A stretch of 64,000 nucleotides of DNA, from the NCBI RefSeq assembly GCF_000182925.2, contig NC_026505.1, positions 2,852,001 to 2,916,000 on the forward strand, read 5' to 3'. A program made the position numbers and the translations under genes. Under the pieces are notes generated by a model. That model worked only from the letters and a program-made list of their open reading frames with translations. It ran no database searches and was not told the origin of the DNA. The first letter of the stretch is position 1. The number at the start of each line of letters is the position of its first letter. This DNA comes from Neurospora crassa OR74A. Lineage: Eukaryota; Ascomycota; Sordariomycetes; Sordariales; Sordariaceae. Below are positions 9,748 to 18,682 of this stretch, piece by piece.

Positions 9748-12351
9748 ATGGACGATCCATGGGGTTCGCCATGGGCTACCGCAGACGCATCAACAGACCT
9801 CGGGCATAGTTTGACGAGAAGAAGATCCGATCTCGAGCCCCCCAAACGAGCCTTGCTGTCCGCCAGCAATTCGCCGCGACTACCCGCCATCACGGCCCCT
9901 TCGCCGTGGGCAGACGCTGAAGATGGGTTCGGAGGCTGGGCCGCCCCAGATGGATTAACAACACAGACGGCGACGACTGCTCAGTCGGCATGGATGGGTG
10001 GATGGCGGTCTCGGAGCCCAAGTCTCGCGGCACCGTCCCGAGACAATGGCTTCAGGTCTCGCAGTCCTAGCCTTGTCGCACCGTCGAGGGAGAATAGCTG
10101 GAGGTCTCGGAGCCCGAGCTTGATCGCACCTTCGCGGGATAACGGCTTCAGGTCGCGCAGCCCGAGTATTGCTGCATCTGTCCGAGACGAAGAGTTCGCC
10201 AAATCCAATCCGATCGCCTGGCCAGACACGATCGCATCTTCGAACTCGCCTATCGCCCCCGTACTTCGACAGCCGTCCCCTGATCCATGGGCCGCTGAAC
10301 ATTCCCACACGCCGCACAACGACGATAACATCACTCCGCGCTTGGTGATCAACCTTCCCCAGTCCATTGCCGAAGAAGAAGACGATGTCGACAAAGGGAA
10401 ACTATCTGAGCTAAACCCCGATTGGGCGGACGAAGAGAAGGATGCCTCCAAGGATGGGGCATGCGAAGAAGAACAGAGCGAGCCGACTTGGGCAAAGGCA
10501 GAGACAGAGGCGGAAGTGGTCCAGAGAGTTCCATTACGAATCAGCGTGGGATCCACTGTCAATAGTCTACCGACCCGTTCAACCTCTCCTTCTGGTGACG
10601 ATACTGATCATGGGGACGAACGGCAAGATTCGCCCATCACCTCCATCGACGACGACTCTCATGCGAGGCCACGCCTCGCACGAAAATCCTCCAGTATTGT
10701 GCAGAAACCGGTGGAAGAGTTTGATAAAACAGCACAAGTGATGAGCCAGGGGCCTCCGGTAATACGACGCGCAGAAAGCAAAAGCTCACTGGGCCCCCAT
10801 CATCACGACGTCTCGGAGGAGGCGTCAGATTTTGGTGATTTTGAAGATGCCCAGGTTAAAGAGCCACCAAGTTCTCAAACACCAGAACCACCCTCAACGC
10901 CATCAGAGGTTCAGAAACCTTCTTCGCAGCACGGATCTTCCCCCACAACGTCCCCAACGCAGTCGATGAGCAGTCAGCTAGGCCATATGAACGAGTTGGC
11001 AGCCAAGTTCGGCGCCCTGAATTTTGATATCGACTTGTCAAACGTGGACAAAATGTTTGAAACGTCCACCAACATGAAGCCGCTGTTCCCATACGCCGAT
11101 GTTTCGGACCATATCATTACCGACAGCTTTAACAGCATCTCAGAACGCAAGGCCTGGTACCGCATATCTCGTTTCGGCTCATCACGAAAACACAACGCGG
11201 GAGACGACGAAAATTACAGAAGGGTGGCATGGCCGACGTCAACTGTATGCCAGGAGACGCTTCAGACTGTCCGCCGATGGATGGAGGAAGACTCCATCGC
11301 AGGCCGTGTTTCCCTGGGTGGAGGCATATCCAAGACGCAAAAGAACATGTTTGGATGGGATTCTTCCGCAGAGCCAGTTACACTTGATGCAATTTTTGGA
11401 AAGAGGGCTGTGCCTACCAGGCCGTCCTCTGTTCAACCGCTCCAGCCACCAAGTGCATTTAACCTTGTGGATCATTCACCCTTGGGCAGCACAGCGGTCA
11501 ACTCTCTCAAAATGCAGCCACATCGACCAGCGAGTCTTCAGCTACCGCCAGCTGCCACATTCAGCTGGAGTAGCGATTTCTCAGCTTCAGCTGGGAAACC
11601 TCCTCTGACCGCGTCTCTACCATTAACACCATCTCAACCAGCTCAGGGTCCTTTCAAAGTGACTCCAATGGACCTCGGGATGTCTTCAATCAGCGCAACG
11701 GCAGCCGCTGAGGATAATGATGACGACTGGGGAGAGATGGTATCTTCGCCATCGGTGACAAAAGCAACCGTGGGCGGCTTCCCCGATTTCAACTCACCGG
11801 TGTCAACATTGACTTCAACTCGTGGCCCAAACCCAGGAACAACAACAGCCGAGTACATGTCCCAGTCGGACCACGTCCCGGTCTCACTCACGCTCACGTC
11901 TAACTTGGAGAATAATACCACCGTCCCAGTTACATCTTCGGCAGCGGATCCTTGGGCATCAGCAGACTTTTCCTTTTTCGAGCTCCCGTCCCAGCAACAA
12001 ATCGGTCCCACGAAGTCCTCAGTCACGCCAAGCCGTCCATCCTCCATGATTGCCACCTCCTTCGCCCCAACGGCTCCTGGCTCTTCGACCCATTCCTTCG
12101 ACTTACCACGAGTGACTACACCCATCTCCTCCGCCTCGTCCGTCATTGCGCCACACTCTTCCATGACTCGAAACAGCAGTCCCATTGCCGCAAAAGGAAC
12201 GATTACATCGGCGATATCGTCACCCATCGCGCGCCAAGTGACACCAACACAGGCAACCGGCGATCTACAACAGGGCGAGCCAACAGAGGACGAAGTCACG
12301 GTCAGCTCAGTTCTCGGCGGTCTACCGGACCTTTCTTATATGTTGCGTTGA
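9748..12351 (+). CDS. acidic/Ser-rich protein with 48-nt tandem repeat and adaptor-binding-like motifs
   Basis: One exon, 867 aa, starting MDDPWGSPW. Residues 87-150 are four 16-residue repeats built on RSRSPSLxAPSRDNGF (separate repeat entry). Acidic aromatic motifs follow: DFGDFEDA at about 361, DDDWGEM at about 660 and DPWASADFSFFELP at about 735. These resemble short peptides that bind the gamma-ear of AP-1/GGA adaptors. A central block around 455-560 (SISERKAWYRISRFG, YRRVAWP, WMEEDSIAGRVSLGGG) looks like the only folded, conserved part. The whole composition is Ser/Thr/Pro-rich and probably disordered. I do not recognise a named family with certainty. A role in clathrin-adaptor trafficking, in the manner of yeast Laa2, is an inference from the motifs only. 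The ATG at 9748 is the first in the frame. Confidence 0.85.
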   Translation: MDDPWGSPWATADASTDLGHSLTRRRSDLEPPKRALLSASNSPRLPAITAPSPWADAEDGFGGWAAPDGLTTQTATTAQSAWMGGWRSRSPSLAAPSRDNGFRSRSPSLVAPSRENSWRSRSPSLIAPSRDNGFRSRSPSIAASVRDEEFAKSNPIAWPDTIASSNSPIAPVLRQPSPDPWAAEHSHTPHNDDNITPRLVINLPQSIAEEEDDVDKGKLSELNPDWADEEKDASKDGACEEEQSEPTWAKAETEAEVVQRVPLRISVGSTVNSLPTRSTSPSGDDTDHGDERQDSPITSIDDDSHARPRLARKSSSIVQKPVEEFDKTAQVMSQGPPVIRRAESKSSLGPHHHDVSEEASDFGDFEDAQVKEPPSSQTPEPPSTPSEVQKPSSQHGSSPTTSPTQSMSSQLGHMNELAAKFGALNFDIDLSNVDKMFETSTNMKPLFPYADVSDHIITDSFNSISERKAWYRISRFGSSRKHNAGDDENYRRVAWPTSTVCQETLQTVRRWMEEDSIAGRVSLGGGISKTQKNMFGWDSSAEPVTLDAIFGKRAVPTRPSSVQPLQPPSAFNLVDHSPLGSTAVNSLKMQPHRPASLQLPPAATFSWSSDFSASAGKPPLTASLPLTPSQPAQGPFKVTPMDLGMSSISATAAAEDNDDDWGEMVSSPSVTKATVGGFPDFNSPVSTLTSTRGPNPGTTTAEYMSQSDHVPVSLTLTSNLENNTTVPVTSSAADPWASADFSFFELPSQQQIGPTKSSVTPSRPSSMIATSFAPTAPGSSTHSFDLPRVTTPISSASSVIAPHSSMTRNSSPIAAKGTITSAISSPIARQVTPTQATGDLQQGEPTEDEVTVSSVLGGLPDLSYMLR
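10006..10197 (+). repeat. four tandem 48-nt in-frame coding repeats
   Basis: Units lie at 10006-10053, 10054-10101, 10102-10149 and 10150-10197. Each encodes 16 residues starting with RSRSPS. Units 1-3 are closely alike and unit 4 has diverged at its end. All lengths are exact multiples of three, so copy number can change without breaking the frame. Confidence 0.9.
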
Positions 12352-14267
12352 CGGTCCGCGATCCGGCCACCATCCTGTTGGACGAGCATTGACGACAAAA
12401 GCCAACGACCCCCAATTCCACAGGATGCTGGGTGTCATGCATAATACATACACTTAATTGTAATTGTCAGAGGTGATTTCTTGCTTTTCTCCCAGGCATG
12501 CATGGCGCTGGCGTTAAGGGGCGGGAGATGATGTTACCACGTAATCGAGAGCTGTGTACAACTGTAAAGAAGCAACGACATGCTTTTGCTGGGTCAGCAG
12601 GGTCAGTCAAGCCAACGATCCTGGACTTTTTGTATATCATTTCCGTGTGTCGCGTCGGGATGAATGTCGTCTTCCTCTTTGTCTTTGTGTGTAGCACTAA
12701 AGATGTTTCTTATGAGGCCAACCAAACCGGTTTTCTGTCTCGGAAGAAGCTGAGTTGCTGTTTCTGATATCATTATACATTCTTTGCTGAACCCAACCAA
12801 TTGGTAAGTTGAGGTTGCAGTGCAATGGTGTACAACGGCTGTTGATGCGGGGAGCACCCAGCTCGGGAAATATGAACGGCTGTTCCCTTGTGGAATAGGA
12901 TATGTAATGTCTTTTGTGTCTCGTGTGACACATGCATCTCGGGCGATGATCATCCTACCGAGGGATCGCGCATCGAACAGGAGAGAAACTTTGAAGGTAG
13001 GCGCCGGATGTGACACCCCTCCAAAACTCTCGAGCATGCGGTGCGGTATCTCGCAGATCAACATCAGCACCACCTGCCACCCTGTATTGCAACATCCGTC
13101 CAACACAACCGAGAGGCTGAAAATGGAGGCAAACCCCTGCCATTGCTGCATTTACGTCACCTTATACTACATCACATTTTCTCTTTCACGGCAAATCATG
13201 CGGCTCAGAAGCTCAGACAGTCTAAGATCTCTATGCAGGGGTCGCAGGTTGGCAGCGTCAGAGCGCCGAGGAAAACATGATCATCCCCGCGATCCCAACC
13301 GACTTTCTCTCTTCCACAAATAAACTCCTTGCCGCTTTCCACTGCCGGCTTGAAATTGGGGTCGATGGGGTGCGGCAGTCCCCGCACCGCCATGCTCAGC
13401 TCGTTGGGGGACCGGGGCCTCGCGGACGGCGTGCCGTGTGTTCGGCCGGCTTGGCCAAGACCGCCTTGGATGACCCTAACGTCCAAGTGCGGCCCCTGAA
13501 AGAGCCCCATTACCCCAAAACACCACCAACTTCTCCAGTGGGGTGGAAGCTCGAGAACTTGAATCGGGTGGAGTTACCGATGTCGAGCACCGGGCTATGG
13601 CGGCCGGTGGGTGATTTATCACGAACTACGTTGGTAGCGTCATTAATGGGGAACAGATGCCGACCGAAAGGGCCGAATGAGCTTATCCCCACCTGCCGTT
13701 ACGAAGTCGATTTGTTTCATTTTCTTCTCTCACAAGCAGGTGCGCTCCTGGTGGAGGGTGGTGTTTTGCTAGCAACAAGAAACGTCAACATTGAATAACC
13801 GTGCTTGGCTCTGTTCCCCGCGAAAAGATTTCCACCGCCGGTTCCACCACCGGACCGAGCCCCGGCCATCTCCTTAGAAAAGTGGTGGAGAGCGGTCCAG
13901 GCGGTTGCCCACACTCCGGGCAAATTTATGGTCGCGGAGTGAACGCGGGGTTCATACCCAATAGAGAAAATCACAGAGACAAACATGAAGCAGAGAAAGA
14001 CAATGCGACCATGAAACTGGACGAGCTGTAATAGGATCTTCAATACGCGCACCGTAGCTGATCGTCCCGAGTCGAACCCGGACGGACTAGCGCCATATTC
14101 GTATTGATATCACAACCTCAAGTACATATGCCTGGCTGTGTAGAGATACTTATAGACACATCAATTTCATCCCGGTTCCTCTTCAATTTCCTCTCACTTC
14201 CTCGACCCGCTCGCTCTCCTTGACTCGTCCAGAACCAAACCGCTCAGCCATCGAGGTTCGGAAGAAG
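12352..14267. other. intergenic, 1.9 kb, before the P450 gene
   Basis: Open frames on both strands reach 60-182 codons but overlap one another and show no domain. The last 200 bases before 14268 are the P450 leader and promoter. A tRNA-like 3' half lies at about 14055-14085 (see findings). Nothing else stands out. Confidence 0.5.
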
Positions 14268-15861
14268 ATGGCCATTATCAGCCTTCTCATGTCCCCATGG
14301 GCACCCGTCGTCCTCTTGGCGGGCGTTGCCTTTTACTATCTTGTCCCCTACTTTGTCACATATAGCGCTCTGCGCAAGATTCCCTCTCCCTTCCCAGCCC
14401 AGTTCACGGATCTCTGGCTCCTGTCGGTATGTCGGAGAGGTAACAGATACCAAAGAGTGGATGAGCTTCACAAGAAGCTGGGTCCCGTTGTTCGTATCCA
14501 GCCCAACCACGTCAGTATCTGCGATGACGCCGCTATTCCCACTATTTACGGCCACGGAAACGGCTTCCTCAAGTCGCAAGTCTCCCACATCGATCCGTCG
14601 ACCATCATCCTCTGTCTTGCTAACAGTTCATAGCGACTTCTACGATGCCTTCGTCAGCATTCGCCGGGGTCTCTTCAACACACGCGACCGCGCGGAGCAC
14701 ACGCGCAAGCGCAAGATTGTCTCCCATACTTTCTCTGCCAAGTCCGTCCAGCAGTTCGAGCCCTACATGCACTCCAACCTTGAACTCTTCGTCAAGCAGT
14801 GGGACAGTATGATCAAGAACTCCAAGAACCCCGACAAGGCCGCCCATCTCGACTGCCTCGAGTGGTTCAACTACCTTGCCTTCGACGTCATTGGTGATCT
14901 CTCCTTCGGCCAGCCCTTCGGTATGCTTTCCTCCGGTGCCGACATGGCCGAGATCCGCTCCTCCCCCGACGCTGCTCCCATCTATGCCCCTGCCATTGAG
15001 ATTCTCAACCGCCGCGGTGAGGTGTCCGCCACGCTCGGCATCCATCCCGCCCTCAAGCCGTTCGCCAAGTACCTGCCCGATCCTTTCTTCACCAAGGGCC
15101 TTGCCGCCGTCGAGAACCTCGCGGGCATCGCCATCGCCTGCGTCAAGTCCCGCCTCGACAACCCTCCCCCGGTCACCCGCAAGGACCTGCTGCAGCGCCT
15201 GATGGAAGGCCGTGACGAAAAGGGCGAACCTCTCGGGCGCGAAGAACTCACTGCCGAAGCTCTAACCCAACTCATCGCCGGCTCCGACACCACATCCAAC
15301 TCGTCCTGCGCTCTGCTCTTCCACGCCGTCCGCACCCCCGGTGTGATGCAGAAGCTCCAAGCCGAACTTGACGCCAACATCCCTCCCGAAGTCGACGTGC
15401 CCACCTATGACATGGTTAAGGAGCTGCCCTACCTGGAAGCCGTCATCAACGAAGTCCTGCGCTTCCACTCCACCTCCGGCATCGGTCTCCCCCGCCAGAT
15501 CCCTCATGACGCCTCCCAGGGCGTGCATATCCAGGGGTACTACCTCCCTCCGGGAACTGTTCTGTCTGTGCCCACCTATAGCATCCACCACAGCAAGGAG
15601 ATCTGGGGCCCCGATGCGGATGAGTTCAAGCCGGAGAGATGGGAGAGGTTGACAGCGAGGCAGAAGAACGCGTTCATTCCCTTTAGCCATGGACCCCGTT
15701 CTTGTGTAGGACGGAATGTGGCGGAGATGGAGATGAAGCTGATTGTGGCTACATGGGCGAGGAGGTATGAGGTTAAGCTGTTGCAGGACTACATGGACAC
15801 TAGAGAAGGGTTTTTGAGGAAGCCGCTTGGGTTGAAGGTTGGGTTGAAGTTGAGGAAGTAA
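14268..15861 (+). CDS. cytochrome P450, CYP53-like (benzoate 4-monooxygenase)
   Basis: Exon 1 14268-14575 and exon 2 14634-15861 give 511 aa. The 58-nt intron starts GCAAGT and ends TAG, with a CTAAC branch site: a GC-AG intron. The join rebuilds GNGFLKS-DFYDAF, which fits the family exactly. A hydrophobic N-terminal anchor (about residues 3-30) places the enzyme in the ER membrane. The I-helix oxygen-binding motif AGSDTT, the K-helix EVLR and the heme loop FSHGPRSCVGR with Cys460 are all intact. Sequence features such as VRIQPNHVSICDD and RGLFNTRDRAEHTRKRK are those of CYP53 enzymes, which para-hydroxylate benzoate in phenolic detoxification and the beta-ketoadipate route. The ATG at 14268 (MAIISLL) was preferred because the frame upstream has no ATG. 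Family call is strong; exact substrate is inferred. Confidence 0.93.
14576..14633 (+). other. GC-AG intron in the P450 gene
   Basis: The donor is GCAAGT, the usual extended consensus of the rare GC class, the branch site CTAAC lies about 10 nt before the acceptor TAG. No GT donor nearby gives the right phase (2) for exon 2. Confidence 0.85.
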
Positions 15862-16280
15862 GCGGTGGGTAGTAGCGGGGTAAGCGACCAGAGATAGGGG
15901 GTGAGGGTGGGCGGTTGCAGTAGAGTGGCCCAGCGGGGTTTACCGAATGATACGCCCAGGATGAGGATTTACATATGATGATGCCCCTGATCGATGCATT
16001 GCAGCGGCTAGCATTATTTCCATGCTCATTCTCTCTCAAGTTAACACTTTCTTCTGAACCATACCTTTTTTTTTTCTTCCTTGGAACACTCCTACCTTCT
16101 TCAGACAAAAAAAAATTGTCTACATCATTTCATGCGTTCTTTACAATTCCTTTGGGTGTCACAAGCGACCAAACTCACAAATTACCCAACCTGCATTCGA
16201 TCATCGACGACAGCAATAAAAAAAGAACATTCGAAACATCAATCGAGCCAAAAACAAACGTAACGCAGCAATTAAATTGC
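15862..16280. other. 3' region of the P450 gene up to the tRNA terminator
   Basis: The stretch contains a T-run (T10, about 16067-16076) and A/T-rich sequence. No gene is visible. Confidence 0.45.
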
Positions 16281-16285
16281 AAAAA
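16281..16285 (-). terminator. RNA polymerase III terminator of tRNA-Thr
   Basis: A T5 run on the minus strand, about 21 nt beyond the tRNA 3' end, is the first oligo-T after the gene. Confidence 0.7.
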
Positions 16286-16306
16286 GAGAGGCTTTGCTTA
16301 GCGCGT

Positions 16307-16378
16307 TGCCCACAGCCAGAATCGAACTGACGACCTCATCATTACTAGTGATGCGCTCTACCACTGAGCCATGCGGGC
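16307..16378 (-). tRNA. tRNA-Thr (anticodon AGT)
   Basis: The 72-nt sequence folds as a complete cloverleaf. Acceptor GCCCGCA pairs with TGTGGGC (one G-U pair), D arm GCTC..GAGC, anticodon stem CATCA/TGATG with loop CTAGTAA (anticodon AGT), T arm GTCAG/CTGGC with loop TTCGATT, and discriminator A. There is no intron. A wobble-modified AGT (IGT) reads ACT/ACC/ACA threonine codons. Confidence 0.95.
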
Positions 16379-17230
16379 TTCTGATGTCTTTTTGGCTTTG
16401 AGGTGGACCATATTAACTGACCCCAGCAGTTGGCCCCACTGACGTTCGCGATTCGTCATTGTCAAGGTCGCCGATGACACTCGACGGTTATGACTGATTG
16501 ACGCATTCATTTATTATGTTCAAGCGTATCGCATAGAAGTTAAATATGGAAGGATCCGTTGACTATTACCTGACGTTGAACCAAAGGACAGAGACTGAGA
16601 AATGGGTATCGTGAACTAACAAAGTACATACATGCAGCATCCGCTTTCATCGCTGCCCAAACGCTGAACTCCAACTCCCTTGACAAATGAAAGGCGCAAA
16701 ACAACCTCTTCTAAACACTTCCATAAAATGCCTGACTACTTCTGTGCTCAGGCATCGTAAATATTCTCCGCCGGCTCGGAATCCGACTCGAATGTTATCT
16801 AATCGCCGACGGACTCATTCTTATTTTCAATGAGGATGGCGATATGCTACCTTTAGGTACGTGTTAAACTTGAGGTTGGCCTCAAGAAAGTGACTGGGTA
16901 AAGTTGAGATTTCAAGATTGCTTAATATTCCTTGTGTAGCCCCTGCGTTTTGTACTACAATACTGACGCCGAAGCTGAGAGCGTCACCGCGAGAGTCTAT
17001 CGTGGACGCTGCGAATATCCTGCACTTTCATTTTACCACCATCACGCCTTTCAACATATCAAGAAAGAGAATTCCACTAATAAGGGGTATGGTTATTGTG
17101 CATAGGAATACGTCCTATCTGGTAAGACTATAAACAAACAAGGGTATCAGTCGAGATAAGCACAAGCATCCCTAATCCGAGCAGCTGAAATATGAAGTTC
17201 CCAACTCCGATCTCCCAAATGCCACGCAGT
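16379..17230. other. intergenic upstream of tRNA-Thr
   Basis: No open frame with coding character and no RNA signature is visible. The sequence is moderately A/T-rich. Confidence 0.45.
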
Positions 17231-17353
17231 CTATATACCCCTTTTCCGCTTGTTACGCTCAATTGACGCCGTAAAAGTCTGATCAGCGTCCGAGCCGTAG
17301 GGCTCCTCTTCATTCTCCGAATCAAAGGCGATAAAGTCGCTAGCGGACTCAAA
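17231..17353 (-). pseudogene. possible duplicated C-terminal fragment of the RRM gene
   Basis: A minus-strand frame of about 40 codons ending in a stop at 17231 contains ASDFIAFDSENEE. It matches AGDLISFDSDVEE near the C-terminus of the neighbouring RRM protein (8 of 13 identical). At DNA level 17307-17346 and 17589-17628 share 25 of 40 bases without gaps. The frame has no start of its own. It may be a decayed partial copy, an alternative terminal exon or chance. Confidence 0.25.
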
Positions 17354-17542
17354 CCTTTGGTGGCAGCCGCCGCAGCCTCAAACTCCGAGCCAGAAGGAAT
17401 ATTGCTCAATATACCAGACATAAAGTGAACAGGAATCGACACAAACACTGGGACTCCGCTCAGCTAATCAGCATGGAGGTATTCTCAGACCTCAAGTCTG
17501 CCCGGGCACCACAATGTCCGCCCTGATTCTCGCTCCGATGTG

Positions 17543-18682
17543 TCAGAAGTCATAAATATCTGACTTCTCCTCCTTGCTGTCCAAACCCTCCTCGACATCA
17601 GAGTCGAAGCTGATTAGGTCGCCCGCAGGGGTATGGCTAACCTCGCTAGTGGCCACTGGCGCCCTTTGCTGCGGGAACAAGGGGAGCATCGTGCTCATGG
17701 CGGTTGGCACCATGTTCACTGACACAGCCATGGGGTCGATGCCCCAGCGGATATGGAGGCCGGGCCATTCGGCCCTCAAAGCCTTCCGAGCGACCTGCGC
17801 CTGCGCGCGGAAGGAGCAGAACGTCCAGCGAAGGAGACGCTCGTCTTTGTCCTCACGGACAGTGGTAACATCCTGTGTGTCGAATTTGATGTTGGCCCCG
17901 AGGAAGCGCGAAAGTCTGTGGATATCCACAACCTCGATTGGACCGAGGATTTCTAGCACGCGGGAGGCGCTATGGGGCAGGTCCGTCTGCGGCGCCGATC
18001 TGTTGCTATTCCAGACCACAGCGATGGTTCTTCCTGCAATCTTCAGGTTGCCTCCCGTGATGAATTGGAAGACGTGAACAGCCTCTTCGCGACAAAACAT
18101 GGTAATCTTCGCGCAAGCACTTTTGTAGCGACCGTCGGTAGGGGGAGCAATGGATGTCGCATAAACGCGTCCGAAAGGGGCGTGGATGCCCAGCGCATCC
18201 AAAACGATCTTGGGGGTTGTTCCGGCTGGGATATTGGTCAAAAATAGGGCGCAATTGTCGTCCGGAGCAATTCCCAATGAAGAATTCTTAGGGTTTCTGA
18301 TGTCGCCCTTATAGCGCCAAGAGAAACCGGCACGAACCTTTTCCTCCGCTGTGAAGGTAGGCTCTAGGCCCTGCACTGAATCCATTGGGCGAAAAGAATT
18401 CGACGGTGACCTTGTGACTAGGACCGGTTCAGTGGCAGACCTTGTGTTCGAGGTAGGCGTCTGGGCCTTGCGGCGCCAGTCCAGAATGGCGAGTGCCGCA
18501 GACACTGAGGGTGTGTCGCTGGGCGTCATTGCCCGACGCTGAGCCGGGATGACATATGCATGATTGGTAGGAGCGTTCGAGGAAGTTGAATGGTTGCGAG
18601 CCTCCTGAACAGACTTTTGATCATCCGAACAAAATGAATTTACGTCGAGCAGAGAATGTGACGGATTGCGCTGATTCGACAT
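17543..18682 (-). CDS. RRM-type RNA-binding protein
   Basis: One exon, 379 aa, starting MSNQRNP at the first ATG of the frame. Residues 144-226 form an RNA-recognition-motif fold: CALFLTNIPAGTT (RNP2-like strand), then CAKITMFCREEAVHVFQFI and GRTIAVVWNS. The canonical aromatic RNP1 residues are poorly kept. A second, more divergent half-RRM may follow at about 238-330 (ASRVLEILGPIEVVDIHRLS, LLRWTFCSFRAQAQVARKAL). The first 140 residues are Ser-rich and probably disordered, and the C-terminus is acidic (FDSDVEEGLDSKEEK). Such proteins bind RNA, but the target and process cannot be told. A possible partial copy of its C-terminus lies just downstream. Confidence 0.8.
   Translation of the reverse strand: MSNQRNPSHSLLDVNSFCSDDQKSVQEARNHSTSSNAPTNHAYVIPAQRRAMTPSDTPSVSAALAILDWRRKAQTPTSNTRSATEPVLVTRSPSNSFRPMDSVQGLEPTFTAEEKVRAGFSWRYKGDIRNPKNSSLGIAPDDNCALFLTNIPAGTTPKIVLDALGIHAPFGRVYATSIAPPTDGRYKSACAKITMFCREEAVHVFQFITGGNLKIAGRTIAVVWNSNRSAPQTDLPHSASRVLEILGPIEVVDIHRLSRFLGANIKFDTQDVTTVREDKDERLLRWTFCSFRAQAQVARKALRAEWPGLHIRWGIDPMAVSVNMVPTAMSTMLPLFPQQRAPVATSEVSHTPAGDLISFDSDVEEGLDSKEEKSDIYDF

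Noticed and set aside
9955-12299. Several minus-strand frames of 60-218 codons
   Set aside because: All lie antisense to the 867-aa repeat protein and copy its repeats in another frame.
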